A DNA stretch of 64,000 nucleotides. Source: Drancourtella massiliensis. Lineage in GTDB: Bacteria; Bacillota; Clostridia; Lachnospirales; Lachnospiraceae. The DNA lies in contig NZ_JACJKH010000001.1 of NCBI RefSeq assembly GCF_016900655.1, positions 154,668-218,667 on the forward strand. Reading direction: 5' to 3'. This document shows positions 8,964 to 16,668 of this stretch, one piece after another. The translations under genes and the position numbers were made by a program. The first letter of the stretch is position 1, and every line of letters begins with the position of its first letter. A model generated the notes under the pieces. The model did not search any database and was not told where the DNA came from. It saw only the letters and a program-made list of their open reading frames with translations.

Positions 8964-10376
8964 ATGGCAGAGAAAAAACCAATTAAAATAACAGAGACGA
9001 TTCTGCGTGATGCACATCAGTCCCTGATCGCAACAAGAATGACGACCGAGCAGATGATGCCGATCGTAGAAAAACTTGACAAAGTCGGATATCATTCCGT
9101 GGAATGCTGGGGAGGAGCAACCTTTGACGCTTCTTTACGTTTCCTGAAAGAAGATCCATGGGACAGACTCCGTAAATTCCGTGACGGTTTTAAAAACACA
9201 AAGCTGCAGATGCTGTTCCGCGGACAGAACATCCTCGGATACCGTCCTTACGGCGATGATGTAGTAGAGTACTTTGTGCAGAAATCCGTTGCAAACGGAA
9301 TTGATATCATCCGCATTTTCGACTGTCTGAACGACCTTCGGAATCTTCAGACCGCAGTCATGGCGGCAAACAAAGAAAAAGCCCATGCACAGGTGGCCCT
9401 CTCCTACACAATCGGAGACGCCTACACTCTGGAATACTGGGTACAGAAAGCAAAAGAAATCGAGGAGATGGGTGCGGATTCCATCTGCATCAAAGATATG
9501 GCAGGCCTCCTGCTTCCTTATAAAGCAACCGAACTTGTAACCGCTTTAAAAGAAACAACAAACCTTCCGATCCAGCTCCACACCCACTATACATCCGGAG
9601 TCGCATCCATGACCTACTTAAAAGCAGTGGAAGCAGGTGTAGATGTGATCGATACGGCAATGTCACCATTTGCGCTCGGAACATCCCAGCCGGCAACCGA
9701 AGTCATGGTAGAAACATTCAAAGGCACACCGTACGACACCGGATTTGACCAGCAGCTGTTGTCCGAGATCGCAGATTACTTCCGCCCGATCCGTGATGAA
9801 GCACTGGAAAGCGGACTCTTAAATCCGAAGAATCTGGGAGTTAATATCAAAACACTCCTCTATCAGGTACCGGGAGGCATGCTCTCCAACCTGACCTCCC
9901 AGTTGAAAGAACAGGGAGCGGAGGACAAATATTATGAAGTGCTTGAAGAAGTACCAAGAGTCAGAAAGGACCTCGGAGAACCGCCGCTTGTCACACCGTC
10001 CTCCCAGATCGTAGGAACACAGGCTGTCTTCAACGTTTTGATGGGAGAACGCTACAAAATGGCAACCAAAGAAACAAAAGATATCCTGAAAGGCAAATAC
10101 GGCGCAACCGTCTGCCCGTTCAACGAAGACGTCAAGAAAAAATGCCTCGGCGACGAAATCGATGACTGCATCACCTGCCGCCCGGCAGATCTTATCCCGG
10201 ACGAACTGGAAACACTCGAAAACGAGATGAAACAGTGGAAACAGCAGGACGAAGATGTACTGACCTATGCCCTCTTCCCGCAGGTTGCAATCGACTTTTT
10301 CAAATACCGTCAGGCACAGCAGACAAAAGTAGACGAGACAATTGCAGACACAAAAAACGGAAGTTATCCTGTTTAA
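8964..10376 (+). CDS. Oxaloacetate/pyruvate carboxyltransferase (OadA / 5S type, no biotin domain)
   Basis: TIM-barrel carboxyltransferase of 470 residues, like OadA, pyruvate carboxylase subunit B and the 5S subunit of transcarboxylase. The metal site is intact: D16 in TILRDAHQSL, H206 and H208 in LHTHYT, and the lysine expected to be carbamylated, K177 in CIKDMAG. OadA proteins are often about 600 residues with a C-terminal biotin domain; here that domain is absent and is supplied by the separate carrier gene. It is last in the operon, 19 bp after oadB, with GGAGGAG upstream. Together with the CoA-ester carboxyltransferase it would allow carboxyl exchange between an acyl-CoA and pyruvate/oxaloacetate. 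Fold and chemistry are secure; direction is inference. Confidence 0.9.
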   Translation: MAEKKPIKITETILRDAHQSLIATRMTTEQMMPIVEKLDKVGYHSVECWGGATFDASLRFLKEDPWDRLRKFRDGFKNTKLQMLFRGQNILGYRPYGDDVVEYFVQKSVANGIDIIRIFDCLNDLRNLQTAVMAANKEKAHAQVALSYTIGDAYTLEYWVQKAKEIEEMGADSICIKDMAGLLLPYKATELVTALKETTNLPIQLHTHYTSGVASMTYLKAVEAGVDVIDTAMSPFALGTSQPATEVMVETFKGTPYDTGFDQQLLSEIADYFRPIRDEALESGLLNPKNLGVNIKTLLYQVPGGMLSNLTSQLKEQGAEDKYYEVLEEVPRVRKDLGEPPLVTPSSQIVGTQAVFNVLMGERYKMATKETKDILKGKYGATVCPFNEDVKKKCLGDEIDDCITCRPADLIPDELETLENEMKQWKQQDEDVLTYALFPQVAIDFFKYRQAQQTKVDETIADTKNGSYPV

Positions 10377-10418
10377 ACGTACAACTTCTAAATAAAAAGC
10401 AATACAGATTTTTCTATT

Positions 10419-10452
10419 GGGGACGTGTTCCGATTCATCGGAACACGTCCCC
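10419..10452. repeat. REP-like palindrome, copy 2
   Basis: GGGGACGTGTTCCGA (10419-10433), loop TTCA, TCGGAACACGTCCCC (10438-10452): a perfect 15-bp hairpin. Its right arm is identical to copy 1 and its left arm differs at one base. It lies in the intergenic region after the decarboxylase operon. Confidence 0.9.
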
Positions 10453-10509
10453 AAAATTTAATAAATGCTTAAATCTTTGTCCTCTTTCTTGTCGACTCTT
10501 GTGAAATGC

Positions 10510-10538
10510 TTGTAATTAAGGTGAAAAAGGAGTATACT
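10510..10538 (+). promoter_or_regulatory. Promoter of the RpiR regulator gene
   Basis: TTGTAA (10510-10515), 17-bp spacer, TATACT (10533-10538), 35 bp before the start codon. Confidence 0.7.
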
Positions 10539-10573
10539 TAATTAGCTATTATGGACTTTTGGAGGAGTTAGTC

Positions 10574-11527
10574 ATGACCGGCAAAAATGAGTTGCTTGAA
10601 AGAATTGAGGAGCGGTATGACGGGATGAGCAAGAGCCAGAAGAAACTGGCGGACTATATACGGTCTTCTTATGAGAAGGCTGTTTTCATGACTGCGGCCA
10701 GACTGGGTGATGTGGTCGGTGTCAGTGAGTCTACAGTTGTACGTTTTGCGTCCGGTCTTGGGTACAAGGGCTATCCGCAGTTTCAGAAAGCGCTTGAGGA
10801 GCTTGTGAGCAACCGTCTGAATTTTATTCAGAGGATGGAGGTTACTTACGGACGGATCAGCCAGTCTGAGATTCTGATGAGTGTGCTCCAGTCGGATATA
10901 GAGAAGATTAAGCTGACGATGGAGCATATTGATCAGAATGCCTTTGAGACGGCGGTCGATACGATTTTAAATGCCAGGAAAATCTACATTGTGGGCATAC
11001 GAAGCTGTGCCACACTTGCAAATTTTCTTGGCTTTTATCTGAATCTGATCCGGGACAATGTGGTCAGTGTGGACACGAACAGTTCCAGTGAGATTTTTGA
11101 GCAGATTATCCGGATTACGGAGGAGGATGTGATCATCGGTATCAGCTTTCCGAGATACTCCATGAGAACGTTAAAGGCTCTGGAATTTGCGAACAACCGG
11201 GGAGCAAAGATCATCACACTGACGGACAGCGTTCACTCACCGATGAATCTTTATTCGTCCTGCAGTCTGATCGCGCGCAGCGATATGGCTTCGATTGTGG
11301 ATTCGCTTGTGGCGCCGCTGAGTGTGATTAATGCGCTTGTGGTTGCACTCTGCATGAAAAAGCAGGACGAGGTTGTGGACACGCTGGGGACACTGGAACA
11401 GATCTGGGATGAGTATCAGGTTTACTCAAGCGATGAACTGCATCCGGTCAGGGATAAAATACCACTTCATTTTCCGGACCAGAAGAAAGTGAATGATCAG
11501 AGGAGAACGGAATGGGAAAAACAGTAG
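10574..11527 (+). CDS. MurR/RpiR-family transcriptional regulator
   Basis: 317 residues with an N-terminal RpiR helix-turn-helix (about 1-77, including SKSQKKLADYIRSSYEKAVFM split by AARLGDVVGVSESTVVRFA) and a C-terminal SIS sugar-phosphate-binding domain (about 120-250). Family members sense phosphosugars and control sugar or amino-sugar catabolism genes. The start is taken at ATG 10574 because GGAGGA lies 7 bp before it; the upstream in-frame TTG overlaps that site. It overlaps the next gene by 16 bp (stop at 11527, next start 11512), so the two are probably translated together. The sugar ligand is unknown and no sugar catabolic genes are adjacent. Confidence 0.9.
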   Translation: MTGKNELLERIEERYDGMSKSQKKLADYIRSSYEKAVFMTAARLGDVVGVSESTVVRFASGLGYKGYPQFQKALEELVSNRLNFIQRMEVTYGRISQSEILMSVLQSDIEKIKLTMEHIDQNAFETAVDTILNARKIYIVGIRSCATLANFLGFYLNLIRDNVVSVDTNSSSEIFEQIIRITEEDVIIGISFPRYSMRTLKALEFANNRGAKIITLTDSVHSPMNLYSSCSLIARSDMASIVDSLVAPLSVINALVVALCMKKQDEVVDTLGTLEQIWDEYQVYSSDELHPVRDKIPLHFPDQKKVNDQRRTEWEKQ

Positions 11528-12747
11528 TAATCGGAGGAGGCGCGGCAGGAATGATGGCCGCCATCTTCGCAGCAAGAAATGGAAACCAGGTAGAATTATT
11601 TGAGAAAAATGAAAAACTGGGTAAAAAGATCTATATTACCGGAAAGGGAAGGTGCAATCTGACAAATTCCTGTGATATGGAAGAACTTCTGGATTCTGTG
11701 GTTACAAATAAAAAGTTCCTTTACAGCAGTTTTTACGGATTTACAAACGAAGAGACCATGGAGTTTTTCAGCGAAATCGGACTGAAGATGAAAACAGAGC
11801 GGGGAAACAGGGTGTTTCCGGAGTCCGATCATTCTTCTGATGTCATCCGTGTACTGGGAGATGAATTGAAACGCCAGGGAGTTCAGGTACACTTAAACAC
11901 GAAAGTACAGCAGATCGGAACAAAAGACGGGGCGTTTGCCTGCCTGTACCTTGCGGACGGGACGGAAGTACAGGCAGATACATGTATTATCGCCACAGGA
12001 GGAAACTCCTACCAGACGACAGGGTCAACAGGAGACGGTTACCGGTTTGCAAAAACCCTTGGACATACCGTAACCAGCATCCGTCCGGCGCTGGTGCCGA
12101 TGGAGACGAAGGAAGCTTTTGTAAAAGATCTTCAGGGCCTTTCTCTTAAGAATACGGCAATTACCATCTTGGACGGGTCGAAAGTCCTTTACGAAGATTT
12201 TGGTGAAATGCTTTTTACGCACTATGGAGTGAGCGGGCCGATGATATTAAGCGCCAGCTCTTTTGTCGGAAAAATTCTGGAGGAAAGACCGCTGAGACTC
12301 CGGATTGATTTGAAGCCGGCGCTTTCCTTTGAACAGCTGGATGCGAGACTTCTGCGGGATTTCGAGGAGAATAAGAACAAGCAGTTTAAAAACGCACTTG
12401 CCAGGCTTCTCCCGGCCAAGATGATTCCGGTGGCTGTTGAGCAGAGCCGGATTCATCCGGAAAAGAAGATCCACGAAATCACCAGAGAAGAGAGGCTTGC
12501 TTTCGCGGCATTGCTAAAAGGTCTGGAGCTGACCATTACCGGGCTTCGGGATTTCAATGAAGCCATTATTACACAGGGAGGCGTCAATGTCAGGGAGATC
12601 AACCCGGCGACGATGGAATCCAGACTGGTAAAACATGTCCATTTTGCGGGAGAGGTTCTGGATCTGGATGCTGTGACAGGCGGATTCAATCTTCAGATTG
12701 CATGGTCTACCGGAAATGCGGCGGGTTCCTGTGCTTCTGAGGAATAA
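11512..12747 (+). CDS. HI0933/BaiN-like FAD-dependent oxidoreductase
   Basis: 411-residue flavoprotein of the HI0933 (YhiN/BaiN) family. The N-terminal dinucleotide motif is VVIGGGAAGMMAAI, followed by the family signature TGKGRCNLTN, then CIIATGGNSYQTTGSTGDGY and the C-terminal FAD contact GEVLDLDAVTGGFNLQ, all at expected places. Some relatives in Lachnospiraceae reduce bile-acid intermediates, but most members have no defined substrate, so no specific reaction is assigned. The start ATG lies inside the 3' end of the RpiR gene, with GGAGAACGG upstream. It is followed 46 bp later by cmk, an arrangement that recurs in Clostridia. Confidence 0.88.
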   Translation: MGKTVVIGGGAAGMMAAIFAARNGNQVELFEKNEKLGKKIYITGKGRCNLTNSCDMEELLDSVVTNKKFLYSSFYGFTNEETMEFFSEIGLKMKTERGNRVFPESDHSSDVIRVLGDELKRQGVQVHLNTKVQQIGTKDGAFACLYLADGTEVQADTCIIATGGNSYQTTGSTGDGYRFAKTLGHTVTSIRPALVPMETKEAFVKDLQGLSLKNTAITILDGSKVLYEDFGEMLFTHYGVSGPMILSASSFVGKILEERPLRLRIDLKPALSFEQLDARLLRDFEENKNKQFKNALARLLPAKMIPVAVEQSRIHPEKKIHEITREERLAFAALLKGLELTITGLRDFNEAIITQGGVNVREINPATMESRLVKHVHFAGEVLDLDAVTGGFNLQIAWSTGNAAGSCASEE

Positions 12748-12793
12748 GGCACAGTCAGACTGAGAATAAATACAGTATCGGAGGATGAAAATA

Positions 12794-13459
12794 ATGGGTT
12801 ATCAGATAGCGATTGACGGACCGGCCGGCGCCGGGAAAAGCACCATAGCAAAACTTCTGGCAGAAAGAAAAGGCTTTATTTATGTAGACACCGGAGCAAT
12901 GTACCGGGGGCTTGCCTGGTATTTTCTGACAAAAGGAATCCGGCCGGACGATGAAGAGGCGGTCACAAAAGCATGTGAAGAGGTGAAAATTGACATTGCC
13001 TACGAAAATGGAAAGCAGCAGATTTATGTAAATGATAAAAATATTACAGACCATCTCCGGGAGGAAGCAGTCGGAAATATGGCATCAAAAAGCTCGGCCG
13101 TTCCGGCGGTACGCGCCAGACTGCTGGAACTGCAGCGGGATCTGGCAAGGAGAGAAGATGTTGTAATGGACGGCAGAGATATCGGAACAAGTGTTTTGCC
13201 GGATGCAGATGTCAAGATATTCCTGACGGCAAGTGTTGACACGAGAGCCGGACGAAGGTACAATGAATTGTTGGGAAAAGGGGAATCCTGCGATTATGCT
13301 CAGATCGCAGCAGATATAGAAGAACGTGACAGAAGAGATATGACCAGAGAGATTTCCCCGCTGTGCCGCGCAGAAGACGCAGAGCTGATTGACAGCTCAG
13401 AGATGACGATTGAAGAAGTTGTAGAAAAAATAGAATCTTTCTGCCGCGAATCAAGATAA
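12794..13459 (+). CDS. cmk: Cytidylate kinase
   Basis: 221-residue (d)CMP kinase that phosphorylates CMP and dCMP with ATP. It has the P-loop GPAGAGKST near the N-terminus, the family motif YVDTGAMYRGLA, VMDGRDIGTSVLPDA and the lid-type region RDRRDMTRE with arginines. Start chosen at ATG 12794 (MGYQIAIDGP), 9 bp after GGAGG; an ATG at 12785 would overlap that site. Length is normal for the bacterial enzyme. It follows the flavoprotein gene closely. Confidence 0.95.
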   Translation: MGYQIAIDGPAGAGKSTIAKLLAERKGFIYVDTGAMYRGLAWYFLTKGIRPDDEEAVTKACEEVKIDIAYENGKQQIYVNDKNITDHLREEAVGNMASKSSAVPAVRARLLELQRDLARREDVVMDGRDIGTSVLPDADVKIFLTASVDTRAGRRYNELLGKGESCDYAQIAADIEERDRRDMTREISPLCRAEDAELIDSSEMTIEEVVEKIESFCRESR

Positions 13460-13547
13460 AAAGGAATGAGAACTGACCGGAGAGGAGGAATTACTGTAAT
13501 AAATTGTAATAACGACGTAAAAAAATAGAAAGGATTGTAACTATTGC

Positions 13548-13577
13548 TTGAAAATTGCGGAGTGGCTAACGTATAAT
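13548..13577 (+). promoter_or_regulatory. Promoter of the polysaccharide locus
   Basis: TTGAAA (13548-13553), 18-bp spacer, consensus TATAAT (13572-13577), about 42 bp before the CpsB start codon. Confidence 0.75.
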
Positions 13578-13618
13578 AGTTGACAAAGCAATAGTATGGA
13601 AAGATTGGAGTAGGATAG

Positions 13619-14353
13619 ATGAACCAGTTTGTAGATATTCATTGTCACATTCTGCCGGGGGTGGATGATGGATCCCAGTCTCCGGAAGAAACAAAGGCCA
13701 TGCTGGAGAAAGCATGGGATGAGGGGATACAGATCATGGTGGCGACCCCTCACTATCACAAGCAGAGAGGGAAAAATGATATCGATCTGATCAAGAAACA
13801 GTTGCTCCTGACTCGAAAGCTTGCAAAGGAAGTTCACCCGAAGATGCAGATCTGTCTTGGGATGGAGATTTATTACGGGGAGGATGTCCCGGAGCTTTTA
13901 AAGACCGGGAAAGCAGTGAGCATCAGAAAATCCAGATATATCCTGGTGGAGTTTTCGCCGGGAGACGATTTCCAGTATATCCTGAATGCTGTGAGAAAGC
14001 TTCAAATGAGCGGCCACACCGTTATTATTGCGCACATTGAGCGTTACAACTGCCTGAGAGAAGATATCTCAAACGTAGAATATCTCAGGGAGATGGGGGC
14101 GTATCTCCAGGTGAACGCGGGAAGCATTACAGGAAGTTACGGCAGAAGCGTAAAGAAGTTTCTGCGGGAGGTATTAAAAGCGCATCTTGTCCAGCTGGTA
14201 GGGACAGATGCACATGGTCCGGAGAAGCGGTCACCGAAGATGCAGGAGGCATACAAAGAAGTTGTCAAACGCTGCGGTGAAGAGTATGCGGACCAGATCT
14301 TCGGGCAAAATGCCAAGAAAGTTCTTCGCAATGAAGAGATTGACGAGTACTAA
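13619..14353 (+). CDS. CpsB/YwqE-type tyrosine-protein phosphatase (PHP domain)
   Basis: 244 residues, PHP-fold manganese-dependent phosphotyrosine phosphatase. The metal motif DIHCHILPGVDDG (H8, H10) opens the protein, ATPHYHK and AHIERYNCL follow, and GTDAHGPEKRSP lies near the end. It dephosphorylates the tyrosine cluster of the partner kinase encoded two genes downstream and so controls polysaccharide synthesis and chain length. First gene of the locus after a good promoter; ATTGGAG-type ribosome site 10 bp upstream. Gene order (phosphatase, co-polymerase, kinase) is the standard CpsB-C-D order of Firmicutes. Confidence 0.93.
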   Translation: MNQFVDIHCHILPGVDDGSQSPEETKAMLEKAWDEGIQIMVATPHYHKQRGKNDIDLIKKQLLLTRKLAKEVHPKMQICLGMEIYYGEDVPELLKTGKAVSIRKSRYILVEFSPGDDFQYILNAVRKLQMSGHTVIIAHIERYNCLREDISNVEYLREMGAYLQVNAGSITGSYGRSVKKFLREVLKAHLVQLVGTDAHGPEKRSPKMQEAYKEVVKRCGEEYADQIFGQNAKKVLRNEEIDEY

Positions 14354-14383
14354 ATGAGAATGAATTAGGAAGGTATAGTGTTT

Positions 14384-15160
14384 ATGGAAGGGACAAACCA
14401 GAATGTGAAAGAAAATGATGAGATTACAATAGATCTCACCGAATTGTTTATGACGTTATGGAGCAAGGCACATATTATTATTCTGTCAGGAATCCTGCTG
14501 GGACTTCTGGCATTTGTTGGAACCAAACTTTTTATTACGCCAATGTATACTTCAACAACCCGGTTCTATGTGCTGACCAGAACAACGGACACCGGAAACG
14601 TGACATACAATGATCTGCAGACAGGATCACAGCTGACGAAAGACTATGCGGAACTGGTAAAGAGCCGTCCGGTTCTGGAAGAAGTTATTTCTGTTCTGAA
14701 TCTTGATATGGATACAGAAGAGCTGGCGGATAAGATTACGGTTACCACACCGACAGATACCCGTGTCATGTCCATTAATGTAAGAGACGCCGAACCGAAA
14801 CAGGCAAGAGATATTGCAGATGCGGTACGCCAGGCGGTAGGAATTCAGATTCAGGATATCATGGATGTTGACTCTGTCAAGACGGTAGAGGAAGCGAACC
14901 TGCCGGACAGCCCGAGCAGCCCGAGCGTGATGCGTAATACGCTGATCGGCGCAATTCTCGGAATTCTGATTTCTGCCGGTATTATCATTCTGGTATTTAT
15001 GCTGGACGATACAGTAAAGACACCGGAAGATGTAGAGACATATCTTGGACTGAATGTTCTTGCGTCCATTCCGGTTTATGACGGGGCAAATGCAAAGAAT
15101 AAAAAACGTGTAAAAGGGCTCTCGGCCCGGAATTTCCAGAAAAAAACTGCGAAAAAGTAA
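14384..15160 (+). CDS. Wzz/CpsC-type polysaccharide co-polymerase (kinase activator)
   Basis: 258 residues with an N-terminal membrane helix (about residues 30-50), an extracytoplasmic Wzz domain, the Pro/Ser-rich PDSPSSPS motif before a second helix and a cytoplasmic tail. In Firmicutes this protein is the membrane adaptor that activates the separate tyrosine kinase and sets polymer length. ATG 14384 lies 10 bp after AGGAAGG; a GTG two codons earlier is possible but closer to the site than usual. Sits between the phosphatase and kinase genes. Confidence 0.92.
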   Translation: MEGTNQNVKENDEITIDLTELFMTLWSKAHIIILSGILLGLLAFVGTKLFITPMYTSTTRFYVLTRTTDTGNVTYNDLQTGSQLTKDYAELVKSRPVLEEVISVLNLDMDTEELADKITVTTPTDTRVMSINVRDAEPKQARDIADAVRQAVGIQIQDIMDVDSVKTVEEANLPDSPSSPSVMRNTLIGAILGILISAGIIILVFMLDDTVKTPEDVETYLGLNVLASIPVYDGANAKNKKRVKGLSARNFQKKTAKK

Positions 15161-15178
15161 GGTTTGGGAGGTCTGAAG

Positions 15179-15871
15179 ATGAAAGAAATATCATTAAATT
15201 TAAAGAGTATGCAGGATTACAGAATTAATGAATCCTACAAACAGCTTCGTACAAATATTGAATTCTCCGGAGAGGAAAACAAGATCATTGCAATTACAAG
15301 CTGTACTCCAAGTGAAGGAAAGAGTACGGTATCATTATCAACGGCATACTCTCTTGCAGAAGCAGGGAAAAAAGTTCTTTTTATTGACGCGGATCTTAGA
15401 AAGTCTGTTCTTGCCGGAAGATATAAGGTGACAGGAGAGATGAAAGGTCTGACCCATTTTCTTTCCGGTCAGGGAGATCTTTCTGAAATTCTCTGCAAAA
15501 CAAACGAAAAAGGCCTGTTTGTCATTTTTGCAGGTCCGGTTCCGCCAAATCCGGCAGAACTCCTTGGAAGCAAAAAGTTTGCCGCACTGTTAAAAGAGGC
15601 AAGAAATATTTATGACTATATTATTATCGACACACCTCCGCTTGGAAGTGTTATCGACAGCGCAATCGTGTCCGCAGCATGTGACGCGGCGATTCTTGTT
15701 ATTTCAGCCAATACGATCAGCTACAAGTTCGCGCGTTCCGTAAAGGATCAGCTTACCAAGACAGGATGTAATATTCTGGGAGTTGTTCTCAACAAGGTAT
15801 CCATGAAGCAGAATAAATATTACGGTAAGTATTACGGGAAATATTACGGACATTACGGAAGTGACAATTAA
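15179..15871 (+). CDS. CpsD/YwqD-type tyrosine-protein kinase
   Basis: 230-residue bacterial tyrosine kinase. Walker A SCTPSEGKST (residues 41-50), Walker A' LFIDADLRKS (67-76) and Walker B YIIIDTPPLG are all present. The C-terminal tyrosine cluster is a repeated YYGK unit (KYYGKYYGKYYGHYG), the autophosphorylation site. It lacks its own membrane helices and relies on the preceding CpsC-like protein. Start at ATG 15179, with GGGAGG 7 bp upstream; the TTG at 15164 overlaps that site. Downstream genes follow within 20 bp. Confidence 0.95.
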   Translation: MKEISLNLKSMQDYRINESYKQLRTNIEFSGEENKIIAITSCTPSEGKSTVSLSTAYSLAEAGKKVLFIDADLRKSVLAGRYKVTGEMKGLTHFLSGQGDLSEILCKTNEKGLFVIFAGPVPPNPAELLGSKKFAALLKEARNIYDYIIIDTPPLGSVIDSAIVSAACDAAILVISANTISYKFARSVKDQLTKTGCNILGVVLNKVSMKQNKYYGKYYGKYYGHYGSDN

Positions 15872-15891
15872 TCGATTAGGAGAACGTTAAG

Positions 15892-16650
15892 ATGAGACAA
15901 AGGCTATTAACCCTGTGTCTGATAGCAGGCTGTGCGGTGCTGGTAGCCGGTGCGGCCGTTATCACTGCTTCACAGGATAAAACAGCACCGGTCATCACGA
16001 TCGAAGACAAAGAGAAAGAAATCACCTACAAAGACGGAGACAATTATGAAGAACTCCTCGCTGACGTAACTGCCGAAGACAACCGGGACGGCGATGTAAC
16101 AGACAAGATCTTTATTGACAAAATTACAGTAGTAAGCGACGGAAGCCGGGCGATTGTTCAGTATGCGGTGATTGATGAGCACAATAACGTCGGAACCGAA
16201 ACGCGAATGGTCAACTACGAGGGAACTGGTCAGACGGAGCAAAACGTCGGCCAACCGGAAGCAGAGGAACCGTCCCAGGAAGAGGAAGCGCAGACAGAGG
16301 AAGATACTTCAGAGGAAACTTCAGAGGATGAACAGGCAGCACAGGAACAGGCTTCCGCTGAGGAAACACAGGAGGAAAATACCGGAGAACTGACACCGGA
16401 CGGGGCAAATCCGGCAATCCGTCTCACGGAGACGTCCAGATCAATCCGTGCAGGAGAATCATTTGACGTCCTTTCCGTGATTGACCAGGTGGTGGATGAC
16501 CAGGACGATGCGGCGACATTATCCAGAAGAATTCACGCGGACGGAGAGTACAATACATCCGTTCCGGGTACATATACAATTCGCTACTATGTGATGGATA
16601 CGAACAATAATACATCAAATATTGAAGAGTTTACATTGACTGTACAGTAG
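15892..16650 (+). CDS. Membrane-anchored Ig-like (DUF5011-type) protein
   Basis: 252 residues: an N-terminal hydrophobic segment (about 5-27), an Ig/cadherin-like domain with APVITIEDKEKEITYKDG and TAEDNRDGDVTDK (about 30-115), an acidic Glu/Gln/Thr-rich linker (about 118-165) and a second Ig-like domain with IDQVVDDQDD and YVMDTNNNTSNIEEF. The sequence IAGC in the signal resembles a lipobox, but the hydrophobic run continues beyond it, so a plain membrane anchor is as likely. Both domains match the pattern of DUF5011 repeats found in cell-surface proteins. It lies between the tyrosine kinase and the LCP gene, which suggests a wall-facing role in the glycan system. Function is not known. Confidence 0.8.
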   Translation: MRQRLLTLCLIAGCAVLVAGAAVITASQDKTAPVITIEDKEKEITYKDGDNYEELLADVTAEDNRDGDVTDKIFIDKITVVSDGSRAIVQYAVIDEHNNVGTETRMVNYEGTGQTEQNVGQPEAEEPSQEEEAQTEEDTSEETSEDEQAAQEQASAEETQEENTGELTPDGANPAIRLTETSRSIRAGESFDVLSVIDQVVDDQDDAATLSRRIHADGEYNTSVPGTYTIRYYVMDTNNNTSNIEEFTLTVQ

Positions 16651-16668
16651 GTAAAAGGAGTGATAAAA

